Positions 16,226 through 26,625 are shown, numbered from the stretch's first letter. The stretch is DNA of 44,505 bases from Pollutimonas bauzanensis_A (GCF_040393045.1 NZ_JBEBUX010000015.1:1-44505); one strand, 5' to 3'. The notes: generated from the letters alone by a model not told the origin. Numbers and translations are program-made.

Positions 16226-17086
16226 ATGCTAGTGTTGGCGGTATTGTTTGTTTTTATCTGGTCCACTGGTTTCATTGTGGGAAAGGCGATAGTGCCTTAC
16301 GCCGATCCCACGTTGTTTCTACTGGTGCGAACCATTATTGCCGCCATCTTGTTTACAGGCATAGCGCTTTATGTGCGGGTTCCCTGGCCCGCATGGCGCC
16401 AGGTACCCAAGCATTTGCTGGCTGGCATATTGCTTCAGGGCTTGTACTTATCCGGTACATACTGGGCTATTGCGGGGGGCCTACCGCCTGCAATCATGGC
16501 GCTCATTGGCGCATTGCAGCCACTCATGACCGCCTTTTTTGCAATGCCCATCTTGAAAGAGGTTCCAACCCGCAAAGTATGGCTCGGCCTTGTGTTAGGC
16601 TTGCTGGGTGTTTTTCTGGTGATACAGCCCAACCTAGCCCGAGGTGGCCAAGATTCTTTCTCTATAGCCGTACTCCTGATTGCGCTGCTTGCCGTGCTGT
16701 CGATCACGTTCGGCACCATACTGCAAAAGACGTCAATATCAGCCGTCGATATACGCGTATCGGCCGCATTGCAAAATATTGGCACGGTATTCTTTACCGG
16801 CCTGTTTGTCTGGATACTGGGGGAAAGTCGCTGGGTATGGTCAGGCCAATTGTGGGCGTCTTTGCTTTGGGCTGCATTTGTTTTGTCAGGGGTCGGGGCC
16901 TTGTTGCTGGTCTGGATAGTACGGCGGGGGCAGGCCGCGACGGCGTCTTCGCTGATGTTCCTGGCGCCACCGCTTGCGGCTGTCGAGGCTTATTTTTTAT
17001 TTGGCGACCGTTTGACGCCTATCCAGCTATTTGGGTTTGTCATCGCGGTGGCCGGGGTTCTGGTGTGTAATTGGCGACGCCGGTAA
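16226..17086 (+). CDS. EamA/DMT-superfamily transporter
   Basis: The 286-residue protein is a drug/metabolite-transporter-family membrane protein with about ten hydrophobic helices in two EamA halves (residues about 3-135 and 145-280). The first half has VFIWSTGFIVGKAIVPYADP and GALQPLMTAFF, typical of the family. Members export amino acids, nucleobases or small metabolites. The start is ATG 16226, three bases after the hydantoinase stop and without a strong ribosome binding site, so it is probably co-transcribed and coupled. Its stop overlaps an ATG in the next frame. The cargo is unknown. Confidence 0.9.
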   Translation: MLVLAVLFVFIWSTGFIVGKAIVPYADPTLFLLVRTIIAAILFTGIALYVRVPWPAWRQVPKHLLAGILLQGLYLSGTYWAIAGGLPPAIMALIGALQPLMTAFFAMPILKEVPTRKVWLGLVLGLLGVFLVIQPNLARGGQDSFSIAVLLIALLAVLSITFGTILQKTSISAVDIRVSAALQNIGTVFFTGLFVWILGESRWVWSGQLWASLLWAAFVLSGVGALLLVWIVRRGQAATASSLMFLAPPLAAVEAYFLFGDRLTPIQLFGFVIAVAGVLVCNWRRR

Positions 17087-17103
17087 TGAAAAGAGAGTTT
17101 TCC

Positions 17104-17946
17104 ATGCGAATATTCGCACCATTAATGTGTGTTGCGGTACTGACCTGGCCGGCTGCGGCTACTGCCCAGGGCTATATAAGCCGTTTGTTGAATAAGCCAG
17201 TGCCGGGCGGTGTGGCGGTGGTCGCTTTGGGCCAGGCGCCGCAAGCGCCTCGGGCGTTTCTTGACGATAACAGGGTCATGGTGCTGCGTGATAGCGATCA
17301 GCAATGGATAGCCGTGGTGGGCATAGACCTTAAGACACCCAAAGGAAAGCAAACCTTGACGGTGCAAGATGCAACGGGGTCGCGCCAGACAGGGTTCAAT
17401 GTAGGTAGTAAAGACTACAAGGCTCAGCACATTACCTTGAAGAATAAAAGCCAGGTCAATCCAGATCCCGAGCAAACGCGTCGTTTCGAACGTGAATACA
17501 AAGAGCAGATCCAGGCATACAGCCAATATCGAGAAGTGATCCCCAGCAATGTGTCGCTGGATAAACCGGTAAATGGCCGTTTATCCAGCCCATTCGGGCT
17601 GCGTCGTTTTTTTAATGGCGAAGAACGCAATGCGCATTCAGGCCTTGATTTTGCGGTTCCGCAAGGTACGCCGATAAAGGCGCCTGCCGATGGTGTGGTT
17701 ACTATCGTGGCCGATTATTTTTTCAATGGCAAAACAGTCTTCGTGGATCACGGCCAAGGTTTTATCAGTATGTACTGTCATTTATCGGAATTCATGGTCA
17801 AGAAAGGCGATGAGGTAAAGCGGGGCCAGGTCATTGCCAAAGTTGGGGCGACAGGCCGTGCAACCGGGCCGCACCTGCACTGGAATATTAGTCTGAACAA
17901 TGCACGTGTCGACCCCGCCATTTTTATCAACGCCTTCAAACCTTGA
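17104..17946 (+). CDS. M23-family (LytM) metallopeptidase, secreted
   Basis: M23 peptidases cleave peptide cross-links of peptidoglycan or act as amidase activators in the periplasm. From ATG 17104 the protein has 280 residues, a clear signal peptide (MRIFAPLMCVAVLTWPAAATAQ) and AGAGAG-like AAGAGAG as ribosome binding site; two earlier in-frame ATGs (17071, 17086) would spoil the signal peptide. The C-terminal LytM domain has its zinc ligands: His178 and Asp182 in HSGLD and His259 in PHLHW, with His257 as the catalytic partner. The full set suggests an active enzyme rather than an EnvC/NlpD-type degenerate activator. The start is 17 bases after the EamA stop. Confidence 0.92.
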   Translation: MRIFAPLMCVAVLTWPAAATAQGYISRLLNKPVPGGVAVVALGQAPQAPRAFLDDNRVMVLRDSDQQWIAVVGIDLKTPKGKQTLTVQDATGSRQTGFNVGSKDYKAQHITLKNKSQVNPDPEQTRRFEREYKEQIQAYSQYREVIPSNVSLDKPVNGRLSSPFGLRRFFNGEERNAHSGLDFAVPQGTPIKAPADGVVTIVADYFFNGKTVFVDHGQGFISMYCHLSEFMVKKGDEVKRGQVIAKVGATGRATGPHLHWNISLNNARVDPAIFINAFKP

Positions 17947-17952
17947 TGCAGT

Positions 17953-18633
17953 ATGCGCACTCCTTTTCTTCGAGGCCTGTTCGATAGCTTGTCTATAGCA
18001 GTCGGCTATGTGCCGGTAGCGATTTCGTTCGGTTTGGCAGCGGTCTATGCCGATATCTCACCGTGGCTCGCTGTTTTGGTGTCAATACTGGTCTATGCGG
18101 GGGCCAGCCAGTTCATCCTTGTCAGTCTCATGGCGAGTGGGGGCTCTGCCCTAAGCATCGTGGGCATTGTATTGCTGATGAACTTGCGGCACTTGTTTTA
18201 TGGCCCGGCTTTGATTGGCAAGCTAGGTCCGCGGCAGCGACGTTTGCCCATGTTTGTGTTGGCGGCAGGTCTGACAGACGAGGTGTTTGCGACTTCTATC
18301 AGCAAACTGGCTCGGCAACCAGCCGCTGAGCGTGAGCCGTGGTACGTCGGTTTACAGTTGGGTGCTTACCTTTCCTGGGTGGGAGGCACAGCGATCGGCG
18401 CTTTTTTCGGGCATGACTGGGTGCAGGGGTCGCCAATTTTATTGCAGACACTGGGGTTTGTATTGCCCGCGCTTTTCTTTGCATTATTACTGGAGATTCG
18501 GCAGATTGTGCCTGGGTATGTGTTGGCGGGAGCTTGCGTGGCTACTTTGCTAAGCCTTGTCGCATTACCCGCTTACGGCGCTATTGTCGTAGGCATGCTG
18601 GTTGGTGCATTGTTGGGCGGTCGTAAGGCTTAA
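17953..18633 (+). CDS. azlC: AzlC-family branched-chain amino-acid exporter large subunit
   Basis: AzlC with AzlD forms a two-component inner-membrane exporter for branched-chain amino acids (as in B. subtilis azlCD or E. coli YgaZH). The 226-residue protein begins RGLFDSLSIAVGYVPVAISFGLAAV and has the family segment MNLRHLFYGPAL, with several hydrophobic helices. It starts six bases after the M23 peptidase stop; the ribosome binding site is weak. AzlD follows after 19 bases, which confirms the pair. Confidence 0.94.
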   Translation: MRTPFLRGLFDSLSIAVGYVPVAISFGLAAVYADISPWLAVLVSILVYAGASQFILVSLMASGGSALSIVGIVLLMNLRHLFYGPALIGKLGPRQRRLPMFVLAAGLTDEVFATSISKLARQPAAEREPWYVGLQLGAYLSWVGGTAIGAFFGHDWVQGSPILLQTLGFVLPALFFALLLEIRQIVPGYVLAGACVATLLSLVALPAYGAIVVGMLVGALLGGRKA

Positions 18634-18652
18634 AGGCAAAGAATCAAAGAAA

Positions 18653-18995
18653 ATGACAAATTCAACATTATTGTGGGTAATCGCCTTAAGCGGCGCTGGG
18701 ACATTTCTTATTCGTCTCCTGCCTATGCTGTGGCAGGAAAAAGGTGTGAAAAGCGCCTGGAGCCGTGGCGGCCTTCGCAATGCCCTGGATGCAATTGGCC
18801 CTTCGGCGATTGTCGCATTGCTGGTGGTGTCGTTCTGGGGCATGCTTGCTCCCAGCCCCTCGCTACACAATGGCTTGCCAATTGTTATTGGGCTGGCAGG
18901 CGTCGTGCTGGGTAAAAGACTGCTGGGAACTATTGCGTGGGCGACACTAAGCGGTGTCCTGGCTTACGGCCTGACCTTATGGGGGCTGACGCTTG

Positions 18996-19006
<11 letters not shown>
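18653..19006 (+). CDS. azlD: AzlD-family branched-chain amino-acid exporter small subunit
   Basis: The 117-residue protein is the small four-helix partner of AzlC. ATG 18653 is chosen because the family start MTNSTLLWVIALSGAGTFLIR begins there; the open frame extends back to 18602 inside azlC, but that stretch is not family sequence. The segment RNALDAIGPSAIVALLVV is typical of AzlD. Its last 11 bases overlap the 3' end of the convergent spoT gene, so the two operons meet tail to tail without a spacer or terminator. Confidence 0.92.
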
Positions 19007-21263
<2,257 letters not shown>

Positions 21264-21282
21264 GAGCCTCGCCCCGTGAAAT

Positions 21283-21486
21283 TCAGGTTGGGACTTTACG
21301 CAGCATTTCGATACCGGTAACGCCAGCGGCGATTTCGCGTAATGCTGTTACGGTGGGCTTGTCTTTGCTGTCCAGGCGCGGCTCGTGGCCTTGCGCTAGT
21401 TCACGCGCGCGATAAGTGGCGGCCAAGGTCAAGTTAAAGCGATTGGGGATTTTTTCCAGGCAGTCTTCGACAGTAATGCGGGCCAT
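21283..21486 (-). CDS. rpoZ: RNA polymerase omega subunit
   Basis: The omega subunit helps assembly of RNA polymerase by binding the beta' subunit and forms part of ppGpp site 1. The 67-residue protein begins MARITVEDCLEKIPNRFNLTLAATYRARELAQG, which is diagnostic. It lies between gmk (32 bases upstream) and spoT (19 bases downstream) on the minus strand, the conserved cluster. Confidence 0.97.
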   Translation of the reverse strand: MARITVEDCLEKIPNRFNLTLAATYRARELAQGHEPRLDSKDKPTVTALREIAAGVTGIEMLRKVPT

Positions 21487-21518
21487 GGTTAACCTATATA
21501 CAAAGAGTTTGGGGAGTG

Positions 21519-22154
21519 TCAGGCAAGCGTTTTGCTAATGCCTAACTGTGAAAAAAGATCGGCATTGCGTACTGCTTGGGTGCCATAGCGCAAGCGAGTT
21601 GCCGCAACAATTTGACCCAGCTGTAGCAATGCCGTGCTAAATTCTTGATTAATAATAACATATTGGCACTCTGACGCGTGCGACATTTCCCCGCCCGCAG
21701 CCAGAAGCCGACGAGAAATAACCTGTGGCGCGTCTTGGCCGCGCTGGGTCAAGCGGGACTCGAGCGCCTCAATCGACGGCGGAAGAATGAAAATTCCGAC
21801 AGCTAAAGGAAAATGCTCACGAACCTGGCGTGCCCCTTGCCAATCGATTTCCAGGAGAACGTCGTGGCCTTGCTGCAAAGCCTCGTCAATCCGGTCTCGC
21901 GGTGTACCGTAGAAATTGCCATGCACTTCAGCCCACTCGAGCAGGGCATTCTGGTCGCGCAAGGCCAGGAATTCCTCAGTACTGAGAAAGCGATAGTGTT
22001 TGTCGGCCTGTTCGCCGGGGCGTGGTGCGCGAGTGGTGCAGGAAATGGACAGCACCAGGCTGGGGTCATCGGCCAACAAGGCATTGACCAGGCTGGATTT
22101 ACCGGCCCCGCTAGGCGCCACTACCATGAATATATTGCCGGAAGAAGACGACAT
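21519..22154 (-). CDS. gmk: guanylate kinase
   Basis: Guanylate kinase phosphorylates GMP to GDP with ATP in the cytoplasm. The 211-residue protein has the P-loop VVAPSGAGKSSLVNALL and the GMP-binding region (SCTTRAPRPGEQADKHYRFLS, then EWAEVHGNFYGTP), all typical. It heads the gmk-rpoZ-spoT group. In many relatives yicC lies just upstream of gmk; here that place is taken by a 109-residue gene of unknown function. Confidence 0.97.
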   Translation of the reverse strand: MSSSSGNIFMVVAPSGAGKSSLVNALLADDPSLVLSISCTTRAPRPGEQADKHYRFLSTEEFLALRDQNALLEWAEVHGNFYGTPRDRIDEALQQGHDVLLEIDWQGARQVREHFPLAVGIFILPPSIEALESRLTQRGQDAPQVISRRLLAAGGEMSHASECQYVIINQEFSTALLQLGQIVAATRLRYGTQAVRNADLFSQLGISKTLA

Positions 22155-22183
22155 GATTATTGATCAGTAACAATTAAGACACG

Positions 22184-22202
22184 CAAGGATAGCAAATCCT
22201 TG
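22184..22202. repeat. short hairpin upstream of gmk
   Basis: CAAGGAT (22184-22190) pairs with ATCCTTG (22196-22202) around a five-base loop. It lies in the 72-base gap between the 109-residue gene and gmk. No T-run follows on either strand, so it may be a leader structure or chance. Confidence 0.3.
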
Positions 22203-22226
22203 GGAGTTTGGCGCGGAACCCGCCGC

Positions 22227-22556
22227 TTAGCTTACGTTGTCAGCGGGGACTTGCCCCAATTCTTCGAGGGCGTCTGAATAGGTTTGTTGGGTGCCGCATA
22301 GAAATACAGCCGCGTCGCCAGGGTTCATGTTGAACGTGATGTCCTGAATTTGTTCGCGGACTTCATCGGGACTGCCTATTGCCGCGACGTGCAAGTCGCT
22401 GTCTTCTTCGAATTGTTCCCTGGGTACGAAGTCGGCTACCAGGTTGATGTCGGGAGGGCTAATGACAACATAGGCGCGAAATTGGAGATCTTCGATTGTA
22501 ACGTCCAGCACAAGGCCGTGTTTGAGTGTTTCAACGATATGACTAAGGGCATTCAT
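22227..22556 (-). CDS. conserved-looking hypothetical protein, 109 residues
   Basis: I do not recognise this family. The 109-residue product starts MNALSHIVETLKHGLVLDVT, is soluble and acidic (EQFEEDSDLHV and many Asp/Glu), and has no signal peptide or membrane segment. ATG 22556 lies inside the last codons of the upstream methyltransferase gene (14-base overlap), with no ribosome binding site of its own, so translation is probably coupled. The frame is open further upstream to 22631, but that overlaps the methyltransferase coding region extensively. It is followed by gmk after 72 bases. Confidence 0.7.
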   Translation of the reverse strand: MNALSHIVETLKHGLVLDVTIEDLQFRAYVVISPPDINLVADFVPREQFEEDSDLHVAAIGSPDEVREQIQDITFNMNPGDAAVFLCGTQQTYSDALEELGQVPADNVS

Positions 22557-23187
22557 GGGAAGGGTGTGTGAGCTTGGCTTGCGTAAACGAAAAGGTGGTG
22601 ATATTTGCCGGCGGCAAATTTGCCCAGACAACTTTTGATTCTGTCTGGCGCGCTTTCAAGTGCGCACGCCACTTGGGCAAACGCAGATTGTACGTGAATT
22701 GAATTGCCACGCCGCCGTCTTGCAGCAGCAGTTGCCACTGTTGCAAGATGGCTCGGGTAATGGGCTCAGGTAACGAGCACAATGGAAGGCTGGACACGAT
22801 GGCCCTGATTTTCATGCCGGGCGGAAGCAGCAAGCTCAAATCGGCCGCATTGCCGTGAATAACGTCAATATGAGGAAAGCGTTGGCGCAGCCGTTGTACA
22901 AACGGACTGGAAAATTCGACCACCTTGAGACGGTCGGGGGCTACGCCATGGTCGAGCAGGGCGCGGGTGATGACGCCTGTTCCACCTCCCAGCTCAATTA
23001 TCAAGCCATCATCCGATACCGGGACTTGACGGGCCATCTGGCGTGCCAGATACCGGGAACTAGGGCATATAGCGCCAATCGCCCCGGGCCGGTTATAAAG
23101 TTCCTGAAAAAACACGCCCGGGGCAATGTTTTTCAGATATTCGGAAACGCGCCGCGCCCGGCCCAAGCTAATACCACGAAGCATCAT
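22543..23187 (-). CDS. SAM-dependent methyltransferase, PmtA-like (phospholipid N-methyltransferase type)
   Basis: The 214-residue protein is a class I methyltransferase with the SAM motif IIELGGGTGVITRALL (about residues 43-58). The leading segment FFQELYNRPGAIGAICPSSRYLARQMA resembles PmtA-type phosphatidylethanolamine N-methyltransferases and the related rRNA adenine dimethylase-like group, whose members carry a basic amphipathic N-terminus. A lipid substrate is likely but not shown. The start is one of two consecutive ATGs at 23187. Its 3' end overlaps the 109-residue gene. Confidence 0.8.
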   Translation of the reverse strand: MMLRGISLGRARRVSEYLKNIAPGVFFQELYNRPGAIGAICPSSRYLARQMARQVPVSDDGLIIELGGGTGVITRALLDHGVAPDRLKVVEFSSPFVQRLRQRFPHIDVIHGNAADLSLLLPPGMKIRAIVSSLPLCSLPEPITRAILQQWQLLLQDGGVAIQFTYNLRLPKWRAHLKARQTESKVVWANLPPANITTFSFTQAKLTHPSHECP

Positions 23188-23333
23188 ATGACCTGTGTTG
23201 TCCTAGTTTCGTTACATTAACAGGGGACGAAGCAAAGTCAATGTCGAAATGTTAATGGCGATACCACGTTGAAACAGTATGAGCTTGGCGGTTGGTGAAC
23301 AATGGGCCTTATTTTGCGTGGCAAGACACAGCG

Positions 23334-24131
23334 TTAAGCTTGCACGAGGGCCTTAAAGTCCAGCGTTGCAATGACGGGAGCATGGTCTGAAGGTTGCTCG
23401 TTGGCCCGTGGCGCCTTGTCTATGACGCAGGCGGCGCAATAAGGCCGCAGCGCTTCCGAAAGCAGGACGTGGTCTATACGCAGTCCGGCATTACGGCGAA
23501 ATGCAAAGCGGCGGTAGTCCCACCAGGTAAAGGATTTTTCTTCTTGCTCAAACTGGCGAAATGCGTCGGTAAAGCCCAGGTCAAGCAGGGCATCAAATGC
23601 TTTGCGCTCCGGTTCCGAAACCAGAACATCCCCAACCCACTTCAGTGGATCATGCACGTCCTCATCTTTAGGAGCAACGTTGTAGTCGCCCAGAATGGCC
23701 AGTCGAGGATAGCGTTCAAGTTCATCGCGCAGCCAGGACTGCAAAGCGTCGAACCATTTGAGTTTGTATTGGTATTTGTCGCTATCCAGCGACTGGCCGT
23801 TCGGGCAATACGCACTGATCACGCGTATATCGCCTATGGGACTGGCCAGGGTTGTCGCGATAATGCGCTGTTGGTGGTCTTCGTAGGCTGGCAGGTTGCG
23901 TTGTATGTCGGTTGCAGCCGTGCTGGTAATGACGGCAACCCCATTGTAGGTTTTTTGACCAGCCCAACTTGCGTGGTAGCCAATCTCGGTAAAGGCGTCC
24001 AGCGGAAATTTTTCGTCCGCCAACTTGAGCTCTTGCAGGCATAACGCATCGACAGGATTGGCGGCGAGCCAGTCGAGCACTTGGGGTAGGCGGACTTTAA
24101 GAGAATTGATATTCCAGGTGGCTAATTTCAT
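23334..24131 (-). CDS. xth: exodeoxyribonuclease III (AP endonuclease)
   Basis: Exonuclease III cleaves abasic sites and removes 3'-blocking groups in base-excision repair. The 265-residue protein shows the catalytic blocks in order: MKLATWNINSLKVRL, CLQELK, YNGVA, LGDYNVAPKDEDVHDP, RIDHVLLSEAL and the final SDHAPV. Length is normal. It has its own 145-base upstream-strand gap before the methyltransferase gene and follows the EF-hand protein gene, from which a strong hairpin separates it. Confidence 0.96.
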   Translation of the reverse strand: MKLATWNINSLKVRLPQVLDWLAANPVDALCLQELKLADEKFPLDAFTEIGYHASWAGQKTYNGVAVITSTAATDIQRNLPAYEDHQQRIIATTLASPIGDIRVISAYCPNGQSLDSDKYQYKLKWFDALQSWLRDELERYPRLAILGDYNVAPKDEDVHDPLKWVGDVLVSEPERKAFDALLDLGFTDAFRQFEQEEKSFTWWDYRRFAFRRNAGLRIDHVLLSEALRPYCAACVIDKAPRANEQPSDHAPVIATLDFKALVQA

Positions 24132-24186
24132 GATTTTTATAACTTATTGAGAACTTACGCAGACCCGGAAGGATACCATTAGTGAC

Positions 24187-24219
24187 CTGTCGACATTGCC
24201 GATCAGGCAGTGTCGACAG
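24187..24219. repeat. 14-base-pair inverted repeat between EF-hand gene and xth
   Basis: CTGTCGACATTGCC (24187-24200) pairs with GGCAGTGTCGACAG (24206-24219) with one T-G wobble and a five-base loop GATCA. It is the strongest stem in this part of the window. It lies in the leader of xth and after the EF-hand gene on the minus strand. There is no T-run on either side, so it is either a factor-dependent stop, an mRNA stabiliser or a DNA-binding site. Confidence 0.55.
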
Positions 24220-24251
24220 CGTAAGGAAAGGTGGGAGGGCTTTCTTCTTGT

Positions 24252-24761
24252 TTAGTGGGTGACCGGTTTCATGTCTGGGCGATGCCGGGGATGCCGTTTA
24301 GGCTTTTTTCCGGGAAAGGCATACACAGCGCGGCTAACTGGCATATGCACGCGGGTGCGAGCTGAGGTCGATGTCGCGTGATCGCTTGGCGCCTCTGCGG
24401 CTTTATGCAGTTCGGGGATGTATTGCCGGTTCTGGCCCAGGCCTAAGCCGGTTTCGGCGTCGGTGGCATCATCGACTTCGTCAACCGTTGGCGAGCAAAG
24501 CGTCAGAATGCCAAAGACGACAAGAATCCAGAATATCAAGGTTAACGTAACAGAGAGCAGGCCGTTCAGGCTGCCATAACCAGCCGCTTGCGAGGCATGG
24601 ATATGAAAGGCGGAAGACACATAGGGGATATTGCCCAGGCCCTCGACAATTAAATTGCCTGGCAAGTAGTAGAAAAACTTGACCGCCGCCCATAGCTCGG
24701 CGGGGCTATAGCTGCCATCGCGATTGAAATCGACAACCAGCTTCAGCGATTGGATGTTCAT
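24252..24761 (-). CDS. small membrane protein with one EF-hand loop, unknown function
   Basis: I do not recognise a named family. The 169-residue product has a 12-residue canonical EF-hand calcium-binding loop at 11-22 (DFNRDGSYSPAE), with Asp11, Asn13, Asp15, Ser17 and Glu22 at the ligand positions. An amphipathic or aromatic stretch follows (FFYYLPGNLIVEGLG). One strong membrane helix lies at about 66-89 (LLSVTLTLIFWILVVFGILTL), then an acidic linker and a very basic C-terminal tail. No signal peptide. The start has AAGGAG five bases upstream, and a good promoter lies about 100 bases upstream. A single EF-hand next to a membrane anchor suggests calcium sensing at the membrane, which is inference. 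Confidence 0.8.
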   Translation of the reverse strand: MNIQSLKLVVDFNRDGSYSPAELWAAVKFFYYLPGNLIVEGLGNIPYVSSAFHIHASQAAGYGSLNGLLSVTLTLIFWILVVFGILTLCSPTVDEVDDATDAETGLGLGQNRQYIPELHKAAEAPSDHATSTSARTRVHMPVSRAVYAFPGKKPKRHPRHRPDMKPVTH

Positions 24762-24865
24762 GGCGGCTCCTTGTAAGAAGCTGACACAGCCGTTGCAGCT
24801 ATGCCAAGTCAGCTTTGAACCCAGTGTTGCGTAATACGCTTATCACTAATCTAGCATCTAGTAAC

Positions 24866-24894
24866 ACTATATATCTTGCCATGAATTTATTCAA
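24866..24894 (-). promoter_or_regulatory. sigma70-type promoter for the EF-hand protein gene
   Basis: Read on the minus strand, TTGAAT (24894-24889) and TATAGT (24871-24866) are separated by 17 bases, a near-consensus -35/-10 pair. Transcription would start near 24859, giving a leader of about 98 bases before the ATG at 24761. It lies just downstream of the diguanylate cyclase gene, so the EF-hand gene need not depend on that gene's promoter. Confidence 0.5.
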
Positions 24895-24915
24895 GATCTT
24901 GCAAATCGTCCAGCG

Positions 24916-26403
24916 TTAGGCACGGCGTCGATCCGCGCCGCTGGACGCACGGTATTTCCGTTTGTCTTCATACATTGCCAGGTCAGCCTCGCGCAAGGTG
25001 GCATGCAAGTTGCTTATGTCGTAACACGTGGCGCTGCCAATAGACAGATGGAGCTGCGGCCCCGTATAAAACTGATTGTTCAGTTCAACTAGCTGCCGAA
25101 TATTATCAATAACTAGCGCGCCTTGCTGTTCGTCGGTGCCAGGCAGCAAAACCGCGAATTCGTCACCGCCGATGCGGGCGGCGCGGAACGATTTTTCAAT
25201 GGCCTTGGACAGCACTTCTCCGGTGCGCCGTAGCAGGGAATCGCCTGCGGCATGACCCTGGGTGTCGTTAATGATTTTCAGATTATTCAGGTCGACGATA
25301 ATTACCGTAATAGGGGGGATGCCTTTCCTTTCCAGGCGCTTAATTTCATCGACATAGAAAGAACGGTTCTTCAGGGTCGTCAAGACGTCATGAGTGCCCA
25401 GGTATTCAAGATAGGCCTCGGCTTTCTTGCGTGCAGTAATGTCGGTCAGCGCCAGCAAGACCAGTCCCCAATCGTCTTCATAGCCAGGAAAAACGGACAG
25501 CTGCAGGTGAATATTCAAAGTGCTGCCGTCCAGGGCGTAATTAACAACCTCGCGCTGGTGAAACAGCCGTCCTTCCCAAAGATCAATCAGCTGTGCATGA
25601 AAGCTCGTTAATGTTCGGTCGCGGAATATCTCGGGCAGTCGGGTCAGCAGTTCGGCCTTGTCGGCTGCTTTGAACATTTTGATGGTATATCCATTCACGT
25701 CCAGCACCTGGATTTCACTCATGCAGCGCTCGACGAATTCAGGATGCACGTCCATGAAAGTGCGAAAGTCGGTGATGCCTTGCATGCGCAAATCGTCAAG
25801 CAAATTCTTAATGCTGCGGAAGTCTTCCACCCACAATGAAACAGGCGCCTGCTCAAAAACACCGCGGGCGTATTGTTCGCTGGCATTTTGCCTTTGTCGC
25901 GCCTGTTCGAGCTCTGTGATGTCTTCGACGGTAACCAGGACTCGATCCCAGGGCGATGCGCTGTCCTGAAGCAGGGCTCCTTTCAGCAGGATATCAATTC
26001 GACGGCCCGTCAGTGTGTAATTGACGGTCTTGCTTTGAAATGTTGTCTCGCCCGCCCATAGTTGTTCCAGCTCATCAAGGTGACTATTGAACATGTCATC
26101 GCGCAGCACTTCATCTAGCCGGGTCGTCAAATCGTCCTGCGTAGCGGCTTCGTAAAGCGCCAGCGTTTCATGGTTGACGCGCAATACCTTGATGCTGGCG
26201 GAGCAGGCGGCAACTTGTTGCGGATCGGCCTGAAGAAAGCTGCGTAAATCGGTTACGCCATCAGCTCGCCAGGCATCGAACAACTTGCGAAGGCCACTGT
26301 AATCTTCCAGCCATAAAGAACACGGAGCCAGATCGAAAAAGTCAGGCGTATGCGGGTTGAGAGAAGAGGCTTCGTTTGTATTGATGATACCTGCGGCTGG
26401 CAT
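24916..26403 (-). CDS. diguanylate cyclase with tandem PAS-like sensor domains (GGDEF)
   Basis: This 495-residue protein makes the second messenger cyclic di-GMP from GTP. The C-terminal GGDEF domain has an intact active site (RIGGDEFAVLLPG, GGDEF at 412-416). The allosteric inhibition site RxxD that usually sits five residues before GGDEF is absent (EKSF there), so product inhibition by that route is not expected. The N-terminal part contains two PAS-like units, residues 29-163 and 189-323, both ending in a DIT motif, which align without gaps at an offset of 160. There is no membrane segment or signal peptide, so sensing is cytoplasmic. No obvious ribosome binding site precedes ATG 26403. 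Confidence 0.92.
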   Translation of the reverse strand: MPAAGIINTNEASSLNPHTPDFFDLAPCSLWLEDYSGLRKLFDAWRADGVTDLRSFLQADPQQVAACSASIKVLRVNHETLALYEAATQDDLTTRLDEVLRDDMFNSHLDELEQLWAGETTFQSKTVNYTLTGRRIDILLKGALLQDSASPWDRVLVTVEDITELEQARQRQNASEQYARGVFEQAPVSLWVEDFRSIKNLLDDLRMQGITDFRTFMDVHPEFVERCMSEIQVLDVNGYTIKMFKAADKAELLTRLPEIFRDRTLTSFHAQLIDLWEGRLFHQREVVNYALDGSTLNIHLQLSVFPGYEDDWGLVLLALTDITARKKAEAYLEYLGTHDVLTTLKNRSFYVDEIKRLERKGIPPITVIIVDLNNLKIINDTQGHAAGDSLLRRTGEVLSKAIEKSFRAARIGGDEFAVLLPGTDEQQGALVIDNIRQLVELNNQFYTGPQLHLSIGSATCYDISNLHATLREADLAMYEDKRKYRASSGADRRRA

Positions 26404-26540
26404 AGGAATGGATGGCTTTAAAGAAGAAGGCGATGAGATAGTACGTTAGGAGCTATGGCGTATGCAAAGTGAATATGCCTTATTTAGGGCTATTTTGTTC
26501 GCGTGTTTTCTGTGGATTTTAGTCTAAGTCTTTGAGCTGA

Positions 26541-26570
26541 TTGGCTTTATTTTGGAAAGTAGGGTATCCT
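26541..26570 (+). promoter_or_regulatory. candidate promoter of the 47-codon gene
   Basis: TTGGCT (26541-26546) and TATCCT (26565-26570) are 18 bases apart and lie just before the leader hairpin and the small gene at 26626. Four of six positions match each consensus. Transcription would begin near 26577, just before the hairpin. Confidence 0.4.
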
Positions 26571-26581
26571 AGTAGAGTACA

Positions 26582-26600
26582 GGGGCGCGGGGTGCGCCCC
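26582..26600 (+). promoter_or_regulatory. 5' leader hairpin of the 47-codon gene
   Basis: GGGGCGC (26582-26588) pairs perfectly with GCGCCCC (26594-26600) around the loop GGGGT. The stem is seven G-C base pairs and ends about ten bases before the ribosome binding site AAAGGAG (26611-26617). A structure at the very 5' end of an mRNA commonly protects it from decay; it could also be a regulatory switch. No T-run follows, so it is not a terminator. Confidence 0.55.
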
Positions 26601-26625
26601 TTGTAATGCATAAAGGAGCGCTAGC

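Noticed and set aside
23394..24044. 216-codon plus-strand frame opposite xth
   Set aside because: Exonuclease III on the minus strand is certain from its catalytic motifs.
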